A stretch of DNA of 64,000 nucleotides from assembly GCA_026708115.1 (NCBI GenBank), contig JAPOVL010000043.1, forward strand, positions 62,001 through 126,000, given 5' to 3'. Position 1 is the stretch's first letter. The number at the start of each line of letters is the position of its first letter. The notes below the pieces were generated by a model. The model was given only the letters and a program-made list of their open reading frames with translations. It ran no database searches and was not told where the DNA came from. A program made the position numbers and the translations under genes. The stretch is from Chloroflexota bacterium (GTDB lineage: Bacteria; Chloroflexota; Anaerolineae; Aggregatilineales; Phototrophicaceae). This document shows, piece by piece, positions 17,489-25,801 of the stretch.

Positions 17489-18408
17489 CGCGTCTCCGCC
17501 ATCGCGAGCGCGGTAAAGGGCTGGTTCTCCGCGAGGTATTGGTCCAGGGCGGCCGGTCCCAAGTCGAAGAATTGCCGTGCCGACTCGGCCCGGCTATAGG
17601 CTTGGATCGGGACGCCGCGCCGCGCCAGGATATGCTTGGCCGAGGCGGGAAAGCCCCCCGCCACCATGACCTCGTTGAAAGCGGTCAAGCGCTCATGCGC
17701 TTCCTGGCGGATCGCGGCCGGCAGCGACATATCGCAGACTTGCGCGCTCAATTCGGGAGAAACCATGGGCAGCCAGCCGCAGAAGCCGTGGCTGCCGGCA
17801 TCCATCGACGGCGGCAGCACTGCGAGGTTGGCCTGGAAGAGCTTGAGCGCACTGCCGGCAGCGGACCTCAGCTTGGCGCTGAAGGGCGCGATTTCGCGAC
17901 AGGTGTCCTTCATGAAATAGTAGCGACCGCTGGCCGCCACCCGCCCGACTTCGTCCGGCGACAGCAGGCGGTGCTCCGGCTGCGGCAACTCGTATATGCC
18001 CAGCCGCACATGATCGCCGACCAGGGAGCTGATCGCCAGCAACTGGTGGGCCAGGTTCTGCGCGCTGGGCAACAGAGAGAGCGCCACAACCGCAATGTCG
18101 CTGCCCATTTCGTAGATGCTCTGCAAGCATGCGGCCTGCTGGGACAGGGTCGCGCCGAAGTTGCCGACAGTGGCGATGGTCAAGTCGCCGGTGGGGTGAT
18201 TGCCCACATACTCGGCCAGGGCCAGACGTTCGTCGTGATCGAGGTAAAGCACCTCACTGGCTTGACCCAAGGCCAGTACGCCGGGAAGGCCAACGCGCTG
18301 ATAAAAGTCGAGCAAGCTGCCAATTGCTGGCAGATCGAGCGCATCGTTCTCGTCAAAGGCGGTCAGAAGAATCGGATATGCGCCGTCGGGCGCCTGATAA
18401 TCGGACAT
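17485..18408 (-). CDS. DapA-family (dihydrodipicolinate synthase / N-acetylneuraminate lyase) aldolase
   Basis: A 307-residue class I aldolase-fold protein. Tyr139 (GIYELPQP) and the Schiff-base Lys167 (YYFMKDTC) occupy the expected positions of the DapA/NanA family. The frame is open for 79 further codons upstream, but the start at 18408 is chosen because GGAGA lies 6 nt before it and the extra segment covers the promoter and operator. It is the first gene of the eight-gene minus-strand operon. With the acid-sugar dehydratase it may perform retro-aldol cleavage of a 2-keto-3-deoxy sugar acid. Confidence 0.8.
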   Translation of the reverse strand: MSDYQAPDGAYPILLTAFDENDALDLPAIGSLLDFYQRVGLPGVLALGQASEVLYLDHDERLALAEYVGNHPTGDLTIATVGNFGATLSQQAACLQSIYEMGSDIAVVALSLLPSAQNLAHQLLAISSLVGDHVRLGIYELPQPEHRLLSPDEVGRVAASGRYYFMKDTCREIAPFSAKLRSAAGSALKLFQANLAVLPPSMDAGSHGFCGWLPMVSPELSAQVCDMSLPAAIRQEAHERLTAFNEVMVAGGFPASAKHILARRGVPIQAYSRAESARQFFDLGPAALDQYLAENQPFTALAMAETR

Positions 18409-18434
18409 GGCCAATCTCCGGAAGCGGTCGCTCT

Positions 18435-18483
18435 TGAAAACGTTTTCAGCGGCAGAGTATAGCGAAAGGCGACGAAATGTCAA
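18435..18483 (-). promoter_or_regulatory. Sigma70-type promoter with LacI-family operator for the minus-strand operon
   Basis: On the minus strand, TTGACA (18478-18483) and TATACT (18456-18461) are 16 bp apart. The perfect 14-bp palindrome TGAAAACGTTTTCA (18435-18448) starts 7 bp beyond the -10 box, so it covers the likely start site. The operator has the central CG and A/T arms typical of LacI-family sites, and the divergent gene encodes a LacI-type regulator. The arrangement predicts repression of the operon in the absence of inducer. Confidence 0.8.
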
Positions 18484-18561
18484 AGTCCGCGCATTGTCCG
18501 CCAGGAACGAGCGCCCAAGCAAGCTTATTGGCAGGTTACCGACCAAGTGGCCGCGTAGAGT

Positions 18562-18607
18562 TTGACAAACGCCGATTGATGCGCTAAAGTCTCGGAAATC
18601 GTTTTCA
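18562..18607 (+). promoter_or_regulatory. Promoter and second operator of the lacI-type gene
   Basis: TTGACA (18562-18567) and TAAAGT (18585-18590) are separated by 17 bp. GGAAATCGTTTTCA at 18594-18607 matches the palindrome at 18435 in 12 of 14 positions and sits directly after the -10 box. The regulator therefore probably represses itself as well as the divergent operon. Confidence 0.75.
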
Positions 18608-18619
18608 GACTTCGGGGCA

Positions 18620-19651
18620 ATGCCCTTGTCGCAGAAGGCAACCATTCACGATGTGGCGCATCATGCGCGGGTCTCGGTTAGCTCCGTATCCCGGGCATTG
18701 AATAATTACCCGCATGTCTCCGAGGCTTTGAAGACGCGCGTGGTAGAAGCCGCTGAGGAATTGGATTATCAGCCGGCCTTCCTGGCGCATAGTCTGCGCC
18801 GGGGAGAGACCAACTCGATTGGTTTTCTGGTTGGCAGCATCGCCAATCCGGTCATCTCGACCATTTACGAGGCCGCTGCCGAGGCGCTTGCGACCAATGG
18901 TTACGCCGTGACGCTGGTGTCCTCGCGCAATCAAGCCGATCTGGATAGCGCCTGTTTGCGGCTGCTGGCCAGCCGGCAGGTGAGCGGATTGATCGTCTCC
19001 TCCGCCTCGGAATCGCCGGAACCAGCGCGCCGTTTCATCCAGGAGGCGAACATACCGACAGTGATGCTGGATCGCGCGCCCGTCGAGGGAGAGCGCGTTT
19101 TCGCCGTACAGTCCGATCACGCAAGCAGCATGCGCAAAGCGGTCCGTCATCTCGTCGCCAACGGGCACCGCCATATCGGGTTCATCGGCGGGCCTCAAGG
19201 CTTTTATCCCACCCAGCAGCGATTCCGAGCTTATCAAGAGGCGCTGGCCGAAGCCCAAATTCCAGCCCGAGGCGAACTGATACGCTTCGCGGCCTTCACT
19301 GAAGCCGACGCCTTTGCCGAGGCGCTTTTGCTCATGCGTAATCGACCGCTGCCAACAGCCTTGATCGTGGCAGGCAATATCATATTGATCGGCGCGCTGG
19401 GTGCGCTGCAAGATCGTCAACTGGCGGTCGGGCGTGACATCGCCCTGGTCGCCTGTGATGACATCCACCTGACGCAGTTGTATCGTCCGCCGGTCACGGC
19501 GATCCGCCGCGACCTGAACCTATTGGGGAAAACCGCCGCCCGCTTGTTGTTGCAGGGCATTGCGAATAATGGGAACAGGACCGATCGCGTCATCAAACTG
19601 CCGACTCAACTCGTGATCCGCGAATCGTCAGATTTTCTTCGCGAGGCGTGA
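18620..19651 (+). CDS. LacI/GalR-family transcriptional regulator 1
   Basis: This 343-residue regulator has an N-terminal helix-turn-helix (ATIHDVAHHARVSVSSVSRA, about 7-26), the hinge segment YQPAFLAHSLRRG, and a periplasmic-binding-protein-like effector domain ending in the region VACDDIHLTQLYRPPVTAI. It is divergent from the polysaccharide operon, and operators lie at both divergent promoters. The effector is presumably a sugar-acid intermediate. The ribosome-binding site is weak (GGGG just upstream of ATG). The downstream importer operon begins 177 bp after its stop. Confidence 0.9.
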   Translation: MPLSQKATIHDVAHHARVSVSSVSRALNNYPHVSEALKTRVVEAAEELDYQPAFLAHSLRRGETNSIGFLVGSIANPVISTIYEAAAEALATNGYAVTLVSSRNQADLDSACLRLLASRQVSGLIVSSASESPEPARRFIQEANIPTVMLDRAPVEGERVFAVQSDHASSMRKAVRHLVANGHRHIGFIGGPQGFYPTQQRFRAYQEALAEAQIPARGELIRFAAFTEADAFAEALLLMRNRPLPTALIVAGNIILIGALGALQDRQLAVGRDIALVACDDIHLTQLYRPPVTAIRRDLNLLGKTAARLLLQGIANNGNRTDRVIKLPTQLVIRESSDFLREA

Positions 19652-19683
19652 TTCGACGGTGGCAGATGAGACGATTTGCGGTC

Positions 19684-19739
19684 AACTGTTTTCGAACCGT
19701 CTATTGAAAGGAGCAAACAAGCGCAAGAAACAGTTTTCG
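19684..19739 (+). promoter_or_regulatory. Direct repeat AACTGTTTTCG / AACAGTTTTCG upstream of the importer
   Basis: Two copies of AAC-W-GTTTTCG, at 19684-19694 and 19729-19739, lie 45 bp apart in the leader of the family-5 binding-protein gene. They differ from the perfect LacI operator, but share the GTTTTC half-site. They may be weak operator half-sites; I cannot place a convincing -10/-35 pair here. Confidence 0.3.
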
Positions 19740-19828
19740 TAATGACAGCTCAATCAAAGCTGTGGGCATATGAATTTGTATGTCCGTCCTAAAGCAAAGT
19801 GACATAAGGTTCAAATGAGGAGGAGATT

Positions 19829-21445
19829 ATGTCGAGGAAGTTATTCACCCTAACCCTGATCGCGTTGGTCTTGCTGCTCGGCGCGACCGGCGCCATGGCG
19901 CAGGATCAAGTGCTGAGGATCGCCACCGGTTCTTCCGGCGTGGCGAATTTCAGCTTCCAGATTCTGTCCGCCGGCGGCGACCAGCAGAACTGGATCACCT
20001 TCCAGTCGGTTCCGCCACTCTATTTTGATGTGGACTTCAACTTGAAGACCGGCTATTTCAACGACTGGAGCTCCAATGACGACGGCACCGTGTGGAGCTT
20101 CTCCATTGATCCGGAGGCGCGCTGGTCCGATGGCACATCGATAACGGCGCAGCAGGTCATCGATTCCTGGCAAGTGCAAGCGGCGCCGCTCAACAGCGTC
20201 GGTCGTATCCGCACTTATCTGGGTAACGTTCAAGGATTCGCCGATGCGCGCGAGATGGCCGCCGAAGACGCCATGAGCGTCGACGTCAGCGGTCTGTCGG
20301 CGCTGGATGATTCGACCGTCCAGGTCGAGTTGGTCTTGCCGGATCCGATCTTCTTCTGGCGCATCGCCACCGCGCATATGGCTATCGCCCGCGCTGAGGA
20401 CGTGCTCGAACATGGCTTCAACGAATTCTGGAAGCCGGAGAACAACCCGATCGTCAACGGTCCCTTCATCCTCACCAGCTTTGACGCCGACCTGCAGACA
20501 GCCGAGTTGACGCCGAATCCGGAATGGTGGAAAGACGGTCCGATCCTGGAAAGTGTAAGTTTCCAGTTCGTCCCCGATCAGCAGATTGTCGGCGCAATGG
20601 CCATGAACGATCAAATCGACGCCAGCCTGGCGGCGGCGCCATCGGTCCTGCGCTCGGCCATGCCAGATTATTTCCGCCAGTTCGACGCCATCGGCTTCAA
20701 CACCTTCTGGCTGCAGCCGACAGTCGAGCCCACCAGCGATCCCATGGTCCGCGAAGCGCTGATCAAGTCGGTCGACTGGAGCGCTGTCTTCCAGGCCGCC
20801 TTCCCGATCGAAGGCAGCGGCGTCATGACCACGCAGACCCTGGACGATATCGTGACCTGCCAGAACCCGGACGCGACCGGCTATCCCTACGACATCGAAG
20901 GCGCGCAAGCCGCATTGGCCGCCTCGAGCTATGGCAGCGCCGAGAACTTGCCGAAACTGCGCGTCACGCCGCGCGGCAGCAACGAGTTCAACAACCGCGC
21001 GCTACAAGCGGTCATTGAGTTCTGGCGCCAGAACCTGGGCATCGAGAATGTCGAGTTCCAGCAGGATCCCAACAGCTTCGGCGACGACTTCGACAAGATC
21101 AACTTGAGCCGCGACGATGTTGTCATTCGCTTCCCCGATGCCGCTACCTATATGTGGGCGGCCGGCCACTCATCGGGTCCCGTTCCCAGCAGTTCAATGC
21201 TGAGAGGCTACATGAACGAGGCTCTGGAAACGGCGGTCAACGAAGCGCTGACCCTGGCGCCGGATGATCCGCGGCGCTGCGAACTGGCGCTGGAGGCGCA
21301 GGCGCAATATGAGGGCGACTACGTCATCATGCACTTCGGCAAGCCCTTGCGCACCGCCAACGCGCGCGAGCACGTCAAGGAATACTACAGCGGTCCCGAC
21401 GTCAGCGTGATCGAACCCTGGAAGATCTATATCGAGCGGATGTAA
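19829..21445 (+). CDS. ABC transporter substrate-binding protein, family 5
   Basis: A 538-residue extracellular solute-binding protein of the oligopeptide/family-5 type. An N-terminal signal peptide ends near AMA (about residues 22-24) with no lipobox cysteine. Features include the WSFSIDPEARWSDGTSITAQ segment (normally F.LR.G..F.DG..ltA), IVNGPFILTSF, NPEWW and a C-terminal NARE..KEYY region. Family-5 proteins carry peptides, but in catabolic loci many carry oligosaccharides. A strong AGGAGGAG precedes the ATG. Followed by stable hairpins and then two permease genes; no ATPase gene is present. Confidence 0.88.
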   Translation: MSRKLFTLTLIALVLLLGATGAMAQDQVLRIATGSSGVANFSFQILSAGGDQQNWITFQSVPPLYFDVDFNLKTGYFNDWSSNDDGTVWSFSIDPEARWSDGTSITAQQVIDSWQVQAAPLNSVGRIRTYLGNVQGFADAREMAAEDAMSVDVSGLSALDDSTVQVELVLPDPIFFWRIATAHMAIARAEDVLEHGFNEFWKPENNPIVNGPFILTSFDADLQTAELTPNPEWWKDGPILESVSFQFVPDQQIVGAMAMNDQIDASLAAAPSVLRSAMPDYFRQFDAIGFNTFWLQPTVEPTSDPMVREALIKSVDWSAVFQAAFPIEGSGVMTTQTLDDIVTCQNPDATGYPYDIEGAQAALAASSYGSAENLPKLRVTPRGSNEFNNRALQAVIEFWRQNLGIENVEFQQDPNSFGDDFDKINLSRDDVVIRFPDAATYMWAAGHSSGPVPSSSMLRGYMNEALETAVNEALTLAPDDPRRCELALEAQAQYEGDYVIMHFGKPLRTANAREHVKEYYSGPDVSVIEPWKIYIERM

Positions 21446-21469
21446 ATCCATTTACCCCGCATCACCCAA

Positions 21470-21552
21470 CCCCTTCCCCCAAAAATGAGGGAAGGGGAGT
21501 AAAATCCCTCCCTCTTCGTGGGGCGCGTAGACACAGCCCCACGGGGAGGGAT
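21470..21552. repeat. Double intercistronic hairpin after the binding-protein gene
   Basis: The first hairpin (21470-21497) has arms CCCCTTCCC and GGGAAGGGG. The second (21504-21552) has outer arms ATCCCTCCC and GGGAGGGAT and inner arms GTGGGGC and GCCCCAC. There is no T-run. The position between the binding-protein and permease genes fits an mRNA-stabilising or attenuating role; it belongs to the dispersed C/G-rich family. Confidence 0.75.
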
Positions 21553-21580
21553 TTAGGGCGGGGGCAAGGAAAGTCTTACG

Positions 21581-22531
21581 ATGGCATCGTTTTTGCTCAT
21601 ACGTCTCTTGCGGTGGTCGGCGGGGTTATTGCTCATCCTCTTCGTTACCTACGCGATGATGTATTACGGCGCCGGCGATCCCATCCGCATGATGTTCATC
21701 CAGGGCGAAGATTTCGATTCCACCGACGAAGCGGTGATGAGAGCGCTGCGGGCCAAATACGGCTTGGACGAACCCTTCCTGGTGCAATTCGGCAATTACC
21801 TCAACAAGCTGTTCCAGGGCGACTGGGGGCGCTCCATTCGCTTGCAGGTCGACCGCCCGGTCTTGGAAATTGTCAAATTCCGATTACCCATCTCCATGCA
21901 ATTGGGCTTTGCGGCGACGGCGATAGCGGCCGTCGTGGGCGTCGCCCTGGGTGTGTTTGCCGCGCTCTATCACAATCGCTGGCTGGATCGCTTGATTGTC
22001 AGTACCGTGCTTTTTGTCACGTCGATTCCCATATTTGTGATCGGTCCGATGCTCTTATTATTATTGGTTCTCATTTTGAAATGGATTGATGTGCCTTACG
22101 GCTGGAACGGACTTTTTCATATCGACGCCGCCTTGCCGGTCGCCGTCATTTCCATCGGTCCGCTGCCCGGTATCGTGCGGCAGACGCGCTCCGCCATGCT
22201 GGAGGTCAAGGGCCAGCAATATGTAACGACAGCGCGGGCCAAAGGCGTGCCGGAAGCGCAGATCATTACCCGTCACATGCTGCGTCCGGTGATGACGCCG
22301 GTAATCACGACCCTGGGCCTGATCATGATCGCGCTCATCAATGGCTCTCTGTTCGTCGAACTGATCTACAATATCCCCGGCTTTGGACTGCTGACCATTG
22401 AAGGCATTCGCAAGGTCGATTATCCCATTATCATGGCGGTAGCCGTCGTCGGCACCTTGATCATCTTCATCAGCAACTTCCTGGTTGATATGATCTATCC
22501 CATACTTGATCCGCGGGTCCGGGTGCAATGA
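21581..22531 (+). CDS. ABC transporter permease, DppB/OppB type
   Basis: A 316-residue inner-membrane permease with about six hydrophobic segments. It has the N-terminal LLRWSAGLLLILFVTYAMMY segment, the GLDEPFLVQFGNYLNKLFQG..G.S motif of DppB-type subunits, and an ATPase-contact loop QQYVTTARAKGVPEAQIITR (family EAA region). The stop overlaps the next permease start by 4 bp (ATGA). It should pair with the downstream permease and a shared ATPase encoded elsewhere. Confidence 0.9.
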   Translation: MASFLLIRLLRWSAGLLLILFVTYAMMYYGAGDPIRMMFIQGEDFDSTDEAVMRALRAKYGLDEPFLVQFGNYLNKLFQGDWGRSIRLQVDRPVLEIVKFRLPISMQLGFAATAIAAVVGVALGVFAALYHNRWLDRLIVSTVLFVTSIPIFVIGPMLLLLLVLILKWIDVPYGWNGLFHIDAALPVAVISIGPLPGIVRQTRSAMLEVKGQQYVTTARAKGVPEAQIITRHMLRPVMTPVITTLGLIMIALINGSLFVELIYNIPGFGLLTIEGIRKVDYPIIMAVAVVGTLIIFISNFLVDMIYPILDPRVRVQ

Positions 22532-23511
22532 GTCGCGCTGCGGGGAGCACCAAGATCTCGCGAGTCGTCGACGACGGCAGCGTTTTCGACGGCGGGCAGC
22601 GCAACCTGTGGCAAGACGCGGCGCGGCGCTTCCGCAAGAATTGGCTGGCTGTTGCCGGTCTCGCGGTGGTTGTCCTGTTTCTCTTGCTGGCGCTGATTGG
22701 TCCGCATATCGCGCCCTACGACTTCCTCGAACAGAACATCATGAAGGCCTTTCAGGGGGCGTCAGCCGAGCACTTCCTGGGCACGGACGACCTGGGGCGC
22801 GATGTCTTCAGCCGCATGTTGCACGGCGCGCGCACCGCGGCCTTGGTGGCCTTCTTCACCACAATCATCAGCCTGATCATAGGCGTGCTGGTGGGTACCT
22901 GGTCGGGCATCCACGGTGGACGAACCGATCAATTCCTGATGTGGATTAGCGATTTGATCCAGGCTATGCCCGGCTTGTTGCTGGTGATCTTGATCAATAC
23001 AACCCTGCGCCGTCCTATTGTCAACTGGTTCGACTCTCTATATGAACAAACAAAGAATCCCTTTTATCTGAATACGCTCTGGTTGGATTATGTTTTGGTA
23101 TTCAGCGCTCTGGCCTTGATTGGCTGGCCCGGTTTGGCGCGCTTGGTCCGCGGGCAGGTACTGAGCATAAACGAAGAAGATTATGTGCTGGCGGCGCGGG
23201 CGCTGGGGGCGAGCGAGGCGCACATCATGCTGCGCCACGTCATTCCCAACGCCCTGGGTCCCTTGATCGTCGCCGTTACGGCCGGCATGGGCGGCGCCGT
23301 ATTGCTGGAAGCCAGTTTGAGTTTCCTCGGCATCGGCATCCAGCCGCCGAATGCCAGCTGGGGTTCCATGTTGGAAGAAGGTCGTCGCTATTGGCAGATC
23401 TTCCCGCATTTGATGCTGATCCCGGCAGTGACGATTGGCCTCGTCCAGGTGGCTTTTGTCTTTCTGGGGGATGGCTTGAACGATGCGCTGGATCCGCGCC
23501 GCAACAGTTAG
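22528..23511 (+). CDS. ABC transporter permease, DppC/OppC type
   Basis: A 327-residue permease. The N-terminal cytoplasmic part leads into RFRKNWLAVAGLAVVVLFLL, followed by HFLGTDDLGRDVFSRMLHGAR, the hallmark of DppC-type subunits, and the ATPase-contact loop EEDYVLAARALGASEAHIML. It partners with the overlapping DppB-type gene. The following gene begins 24 bp after its stop and is an intracellular sugar-processing protein, not the DppD/DppF ATPases usually found here. Confidence 0.9.
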   Translation: MSRAAGSTKISRVVDDGSVFDGGQRNLWQDAARRFRKNWLAVAGLAVVVLFLLLALIGPHIAPYDFLEQNIMKAFQGASAEHFLGTDDLGRDVFSRMLHGARTAALVAFFTTIISLIIGVLVGTWSGIHGGRTDQFLMWISDLIQAMPGLLLVILINTTLRRPIVNWFDSLYEQTKNPFYLNTLWLDYVLVFSALALIGWPGLARLVRGQVLSINEEDYVLAARALGASEAHIMLRHVIPNALGPLIVAVTAGMGGAVLLEASLSFLGIGIQPPNASWGSMLEEGRRYWQIFPHLMLIPAVTIGLVQVAFVFLGDGLNDALDPRRNS

Positions 23512-23535
23512 GCCCGCAAGCGCAAGGGGGTTTTG

Positions 23536-24654
23536 ATGCCGTCACCGGCCTATCCGTCTGCTGAATATCCAAAAGACGCCCAGCATATCACCATCTATTA
23601 TGACAAGCGCTATTTCGCTGCCTGGCCCTTCAATCACGGCTTCAAAGCCTTTTCGGAGGGCGAACTCCTGATCAGTTTTTCACGCGGGCCCTGCAATTAC
23701 GGCTCTCCCTACGACATGGCGCATCACGTGGTCGATGCGCGCGGCGGGGAATACGTCACCATGCGCTCGAGCGACGGTGGCCTGACCTGGCCCATCGAGC
23801 GCTTGCGGTCGCTCGGCAGCCGGCAGGAGATCGAAAGACCGCTCTTCATGCGCCCCGAAGACGCGCCCGGCGAAGCGTACGACTGGGCATCGCCGGACTT
23901 CTTCATGACGGCCGGCTTCGGCATCCCGCCCGAACGGGATCAATCCATCGGCTACATTCAATATTCGCGCGATCGCGGGCACAGCTGGGAAGGTCCCTTC
24001 CGCATGCCTTCTTTCGGCTTCCAATGGATACAGGTCAAGCCGGACTATATCCTGCGTCCCGATGGCTTGGTGTTGCTCTTTGTCACCGCCGGCATTGCCT
24101 CGGGCAAGCGCGGCAATCGATTCGTCGCAGTTTATGCCTCGCCGGACGCCGGGCTGACCTGGAATTATCTGTCCCTGATCAGCGCCGACTCGGTTGATGC
24201 GCACTATGTCAACCGCTATTACGCCAGCCCGGTCATGCTCCGGGACGGCCGGATTCTGGCGGCGCTGCGCTGTCAAATTGACGCCCGCAACGCCTGGCCC
24301 GAGATCTTTGAATCAGCCGACGGCGGACGCAGCTGGCAATTCCTTTCGCGGCCCAGCGATTGGGGCGGTCCCAGCGAATTGACCCTGCTCGATGACGGGC
24401 GCTTGCTTATCGTCTACGGCTATCGCGTCGTGCCTTACGGCATTCGCGCGCGCGTATCGGAAGACAATGGCAAAAGCTGGGGCCCGGAGCTCATTCTGCG
24501 CGACGACTCCGGTTCCTGGGACCTGGGTTATCCGCGCACGGTCAAGCTGAGCGGCGGCAAGGTGATGACCGCTTATTATATCAACCGGGCGGATGACGAG
24601 ATTCAATGCAAAGGGGGCGTTCGTCATATCGCCGCCACCGTATTCACACCTTGA
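23536..24654 (+). CDS. Asp-box (BNR) sialidase-like propeller protein
   Basis: A 372-residue six-bladed propeller with five clear Asp boxes (S-x-D-x-G-x-T/S-W): SSDGGLTW, SRDRGHSW, SPDAGLTW, SADGGRSW and SEDNGKSW. No signal peptide. The pattern fits exo-sialidase-like hydrolases and related proteins of unknown substrate; I do not see the full arginine triad of true sialidases with certainty. The ATG at 23536 follows AAGGGGG; a TTG one codon upstream is less likely. It lies directly after the importer permeases and 12 bp before a dehydratase gene, so it probably processes imported oligosaccharides. Confidence 0.7.
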   Translation: MPSPAYPSAEYPKDAQHITIYYDKRYFAAWPFNHGFKAFSEGELLISFSRGPCNYGSPYDMAHHVVDARGGEYVTMRSSDGGLTWPIERLRSLGSRQEIERPLFMRPEDAPGEAYDWASPDFFMTAGFGIPPERDQSIGYIQYSRDRGHSWEGPFRMPSFGFQWIQVKPDYILRPDGLVLLFVTAGIASGKRGNRFVAVYASPDAGLTWNYLSLISADSVDAHYVNRYYASPVMLRDGRILAALRCQIDARNAWPEIFESADGGRSWQFLSRPSDWGGPSELTLLDDGRLLIVYGYRVVPYGIRARVSEDNGKSWGPELILRDDSGSWDLGYPRTVKLSGGKVMTAYYINRADDEIQCKGGVRHIAATVFTP

Positions 24655-24666
24655 GAGAGCGATCGC

Positions 24667-25773
24667 ATGAAAATAACAGACATCGAACTGCGCGTTTATC
24701 GCTGGGAGCGCGGCAAGCCGATCCGCAACGGCAAGCACGTCTACACCGATAGCGGACTGAGTTTGCTGCAGATCCACACCGACGATGGCCTAAGCGGCAT
24801 CGGCTGGGCGGGCAAGCCCGCTACCGCCGGCATGGCCAAGGTAGCGCAGGGCTTGCTGGAGCATTTCAAGCCGCTGCTGATCGGCCAGGATCCCTTCAAT
24901 TACCGCCGCATCTGGGACGCGCTCTGGGAACCCAAGCTGGTGGGCAGGCGCGGCATCACCACGCGCTTCATCAGCGGCATTGATATCGCGCTTTGGGATC
25001 TCATGGGCGTGGCCACCGGCAAGTCGGTGCATAAGCTCTTGGGCGGCTTCCATGACCGCGTGCCAGCGTATATCGCCGGCGGATACTATCAGGAAGGCAA
25101 GGGGCTTTCCGGCTTGGCCGCCGAAATGGAAGAAAACCTCGATCTGGGCGCCAAGGCGATCAAAATGAAGATTGGCGGCGCGTCCATCAAGGAAGATGTA
25201 GAGCGCGTGCGCGTCGTGCGGGGGACGATCGGCGACGACATCAAACTGATGGTCGACGCCAATTGCGCTTACAGACTGCGCGAGGCCATCGACATCGCCC
25301 GAAAGATGGAAGCCTACGACGTGTTCTGGTTTGAAGAGCCAATCGCGCCGGATGACTACCGGGGTCATGGCATACTGGCGCGGTCGACAGCGATTCCCAT
25401 CGCCACGGGCGAGAACGAATACACGCGTTATGGCTTCCGCGATTTGATCGCCCATGACGCCGCCGCCATCTACAACGCCGATGCGCAAATCCTGGGCGGC
25501 ATAACCGAGTTCATGAACGTGGCTGCGCTGGTCGCCGCGCATGACCTGCAGATCGCGCCGCATGGCGACCAAGAGATCCATCTGCATCTGGTTGGCGCCA
25601 TCAGCAACGGACTGATCGTCGAGTTTTATCGCGAGACCGTGGATGTCAACCGCGGGGAGATTTTTGAAGAAAAGATGACATTGGATGAGGACGGTTATTT
25701 GACCATAGCCGACCGGCCGGGCCTGGGTGTCACGCCGAATTACGACTTTTTGGAGCGGCACCGCGTTTCTTGA
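24667..25773 (+). CDS. Enolase-superfamily acid-sugar dehydratase (mandelate racemase subgroup)
   Basis: A 368-residue enzyme with K166-x-K168 in IKMKIGG, metal ligands Asp197 (VDANC), Glu223 (FEEP) and Glu249 (GEN), and a His at about 299 in IAPHGDQ. These are the acid/base and Mg ligands of the mandelate racemase subgroup, which dehydrates aldonic or uronic acids to 2-keto-3-deoxy acids. It starts 12 bp after the propeller gene with a GAGAG ribosome-binding site, and is followed by a DapA-family aldolase gene. It is clearly different from the tartrate-dehydratase-like paralogue at 14952. Confidence 0.85.
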   Translation: MKITDIELRVYRWERGKPIRNGKHVYTDSGLSLLQIHTDDGLSGIGWAGKPATAGMAKVAQGLLEHFKPLLIGQDPFNYRRIWDALWEPKLVGRRGITTRFISGIDIALWDLMGVATGKSVHKLLGGFHDRVPAYIAGGYYQEGKGLSGLAAEMEENLDLGAKAIKMKIGGASIKEDVERVRVVRGTIGDDIKLMVDANCAYRLREAIDIARKMEAYDVFWFEEPIAPDDYRGHGILARSTAIPIATGENEYTRYGFRDLIAHDAAAIYNADAQILGGITEFMNVAALVAAHDLQIAPHGDQEIHLHLVGAISNGLIVEFYRETVDVNRGEIFEEKMTLDEDGYLTIADRPGLGVTPNYDFLERHRVS

Positions 25774-25801
25774 GCGATCAACATTTGGAAAGGGCGAAAT
25801 A

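Noticed and set aside
18409..18645. Possible N-terminal extension of the DapA-family aldolase
   Set aside because: The extra 79 codons overlap the promoter, the operator and the divergent regulator start. The internal ATG has a proper ribosome-binding site and gives the family length.
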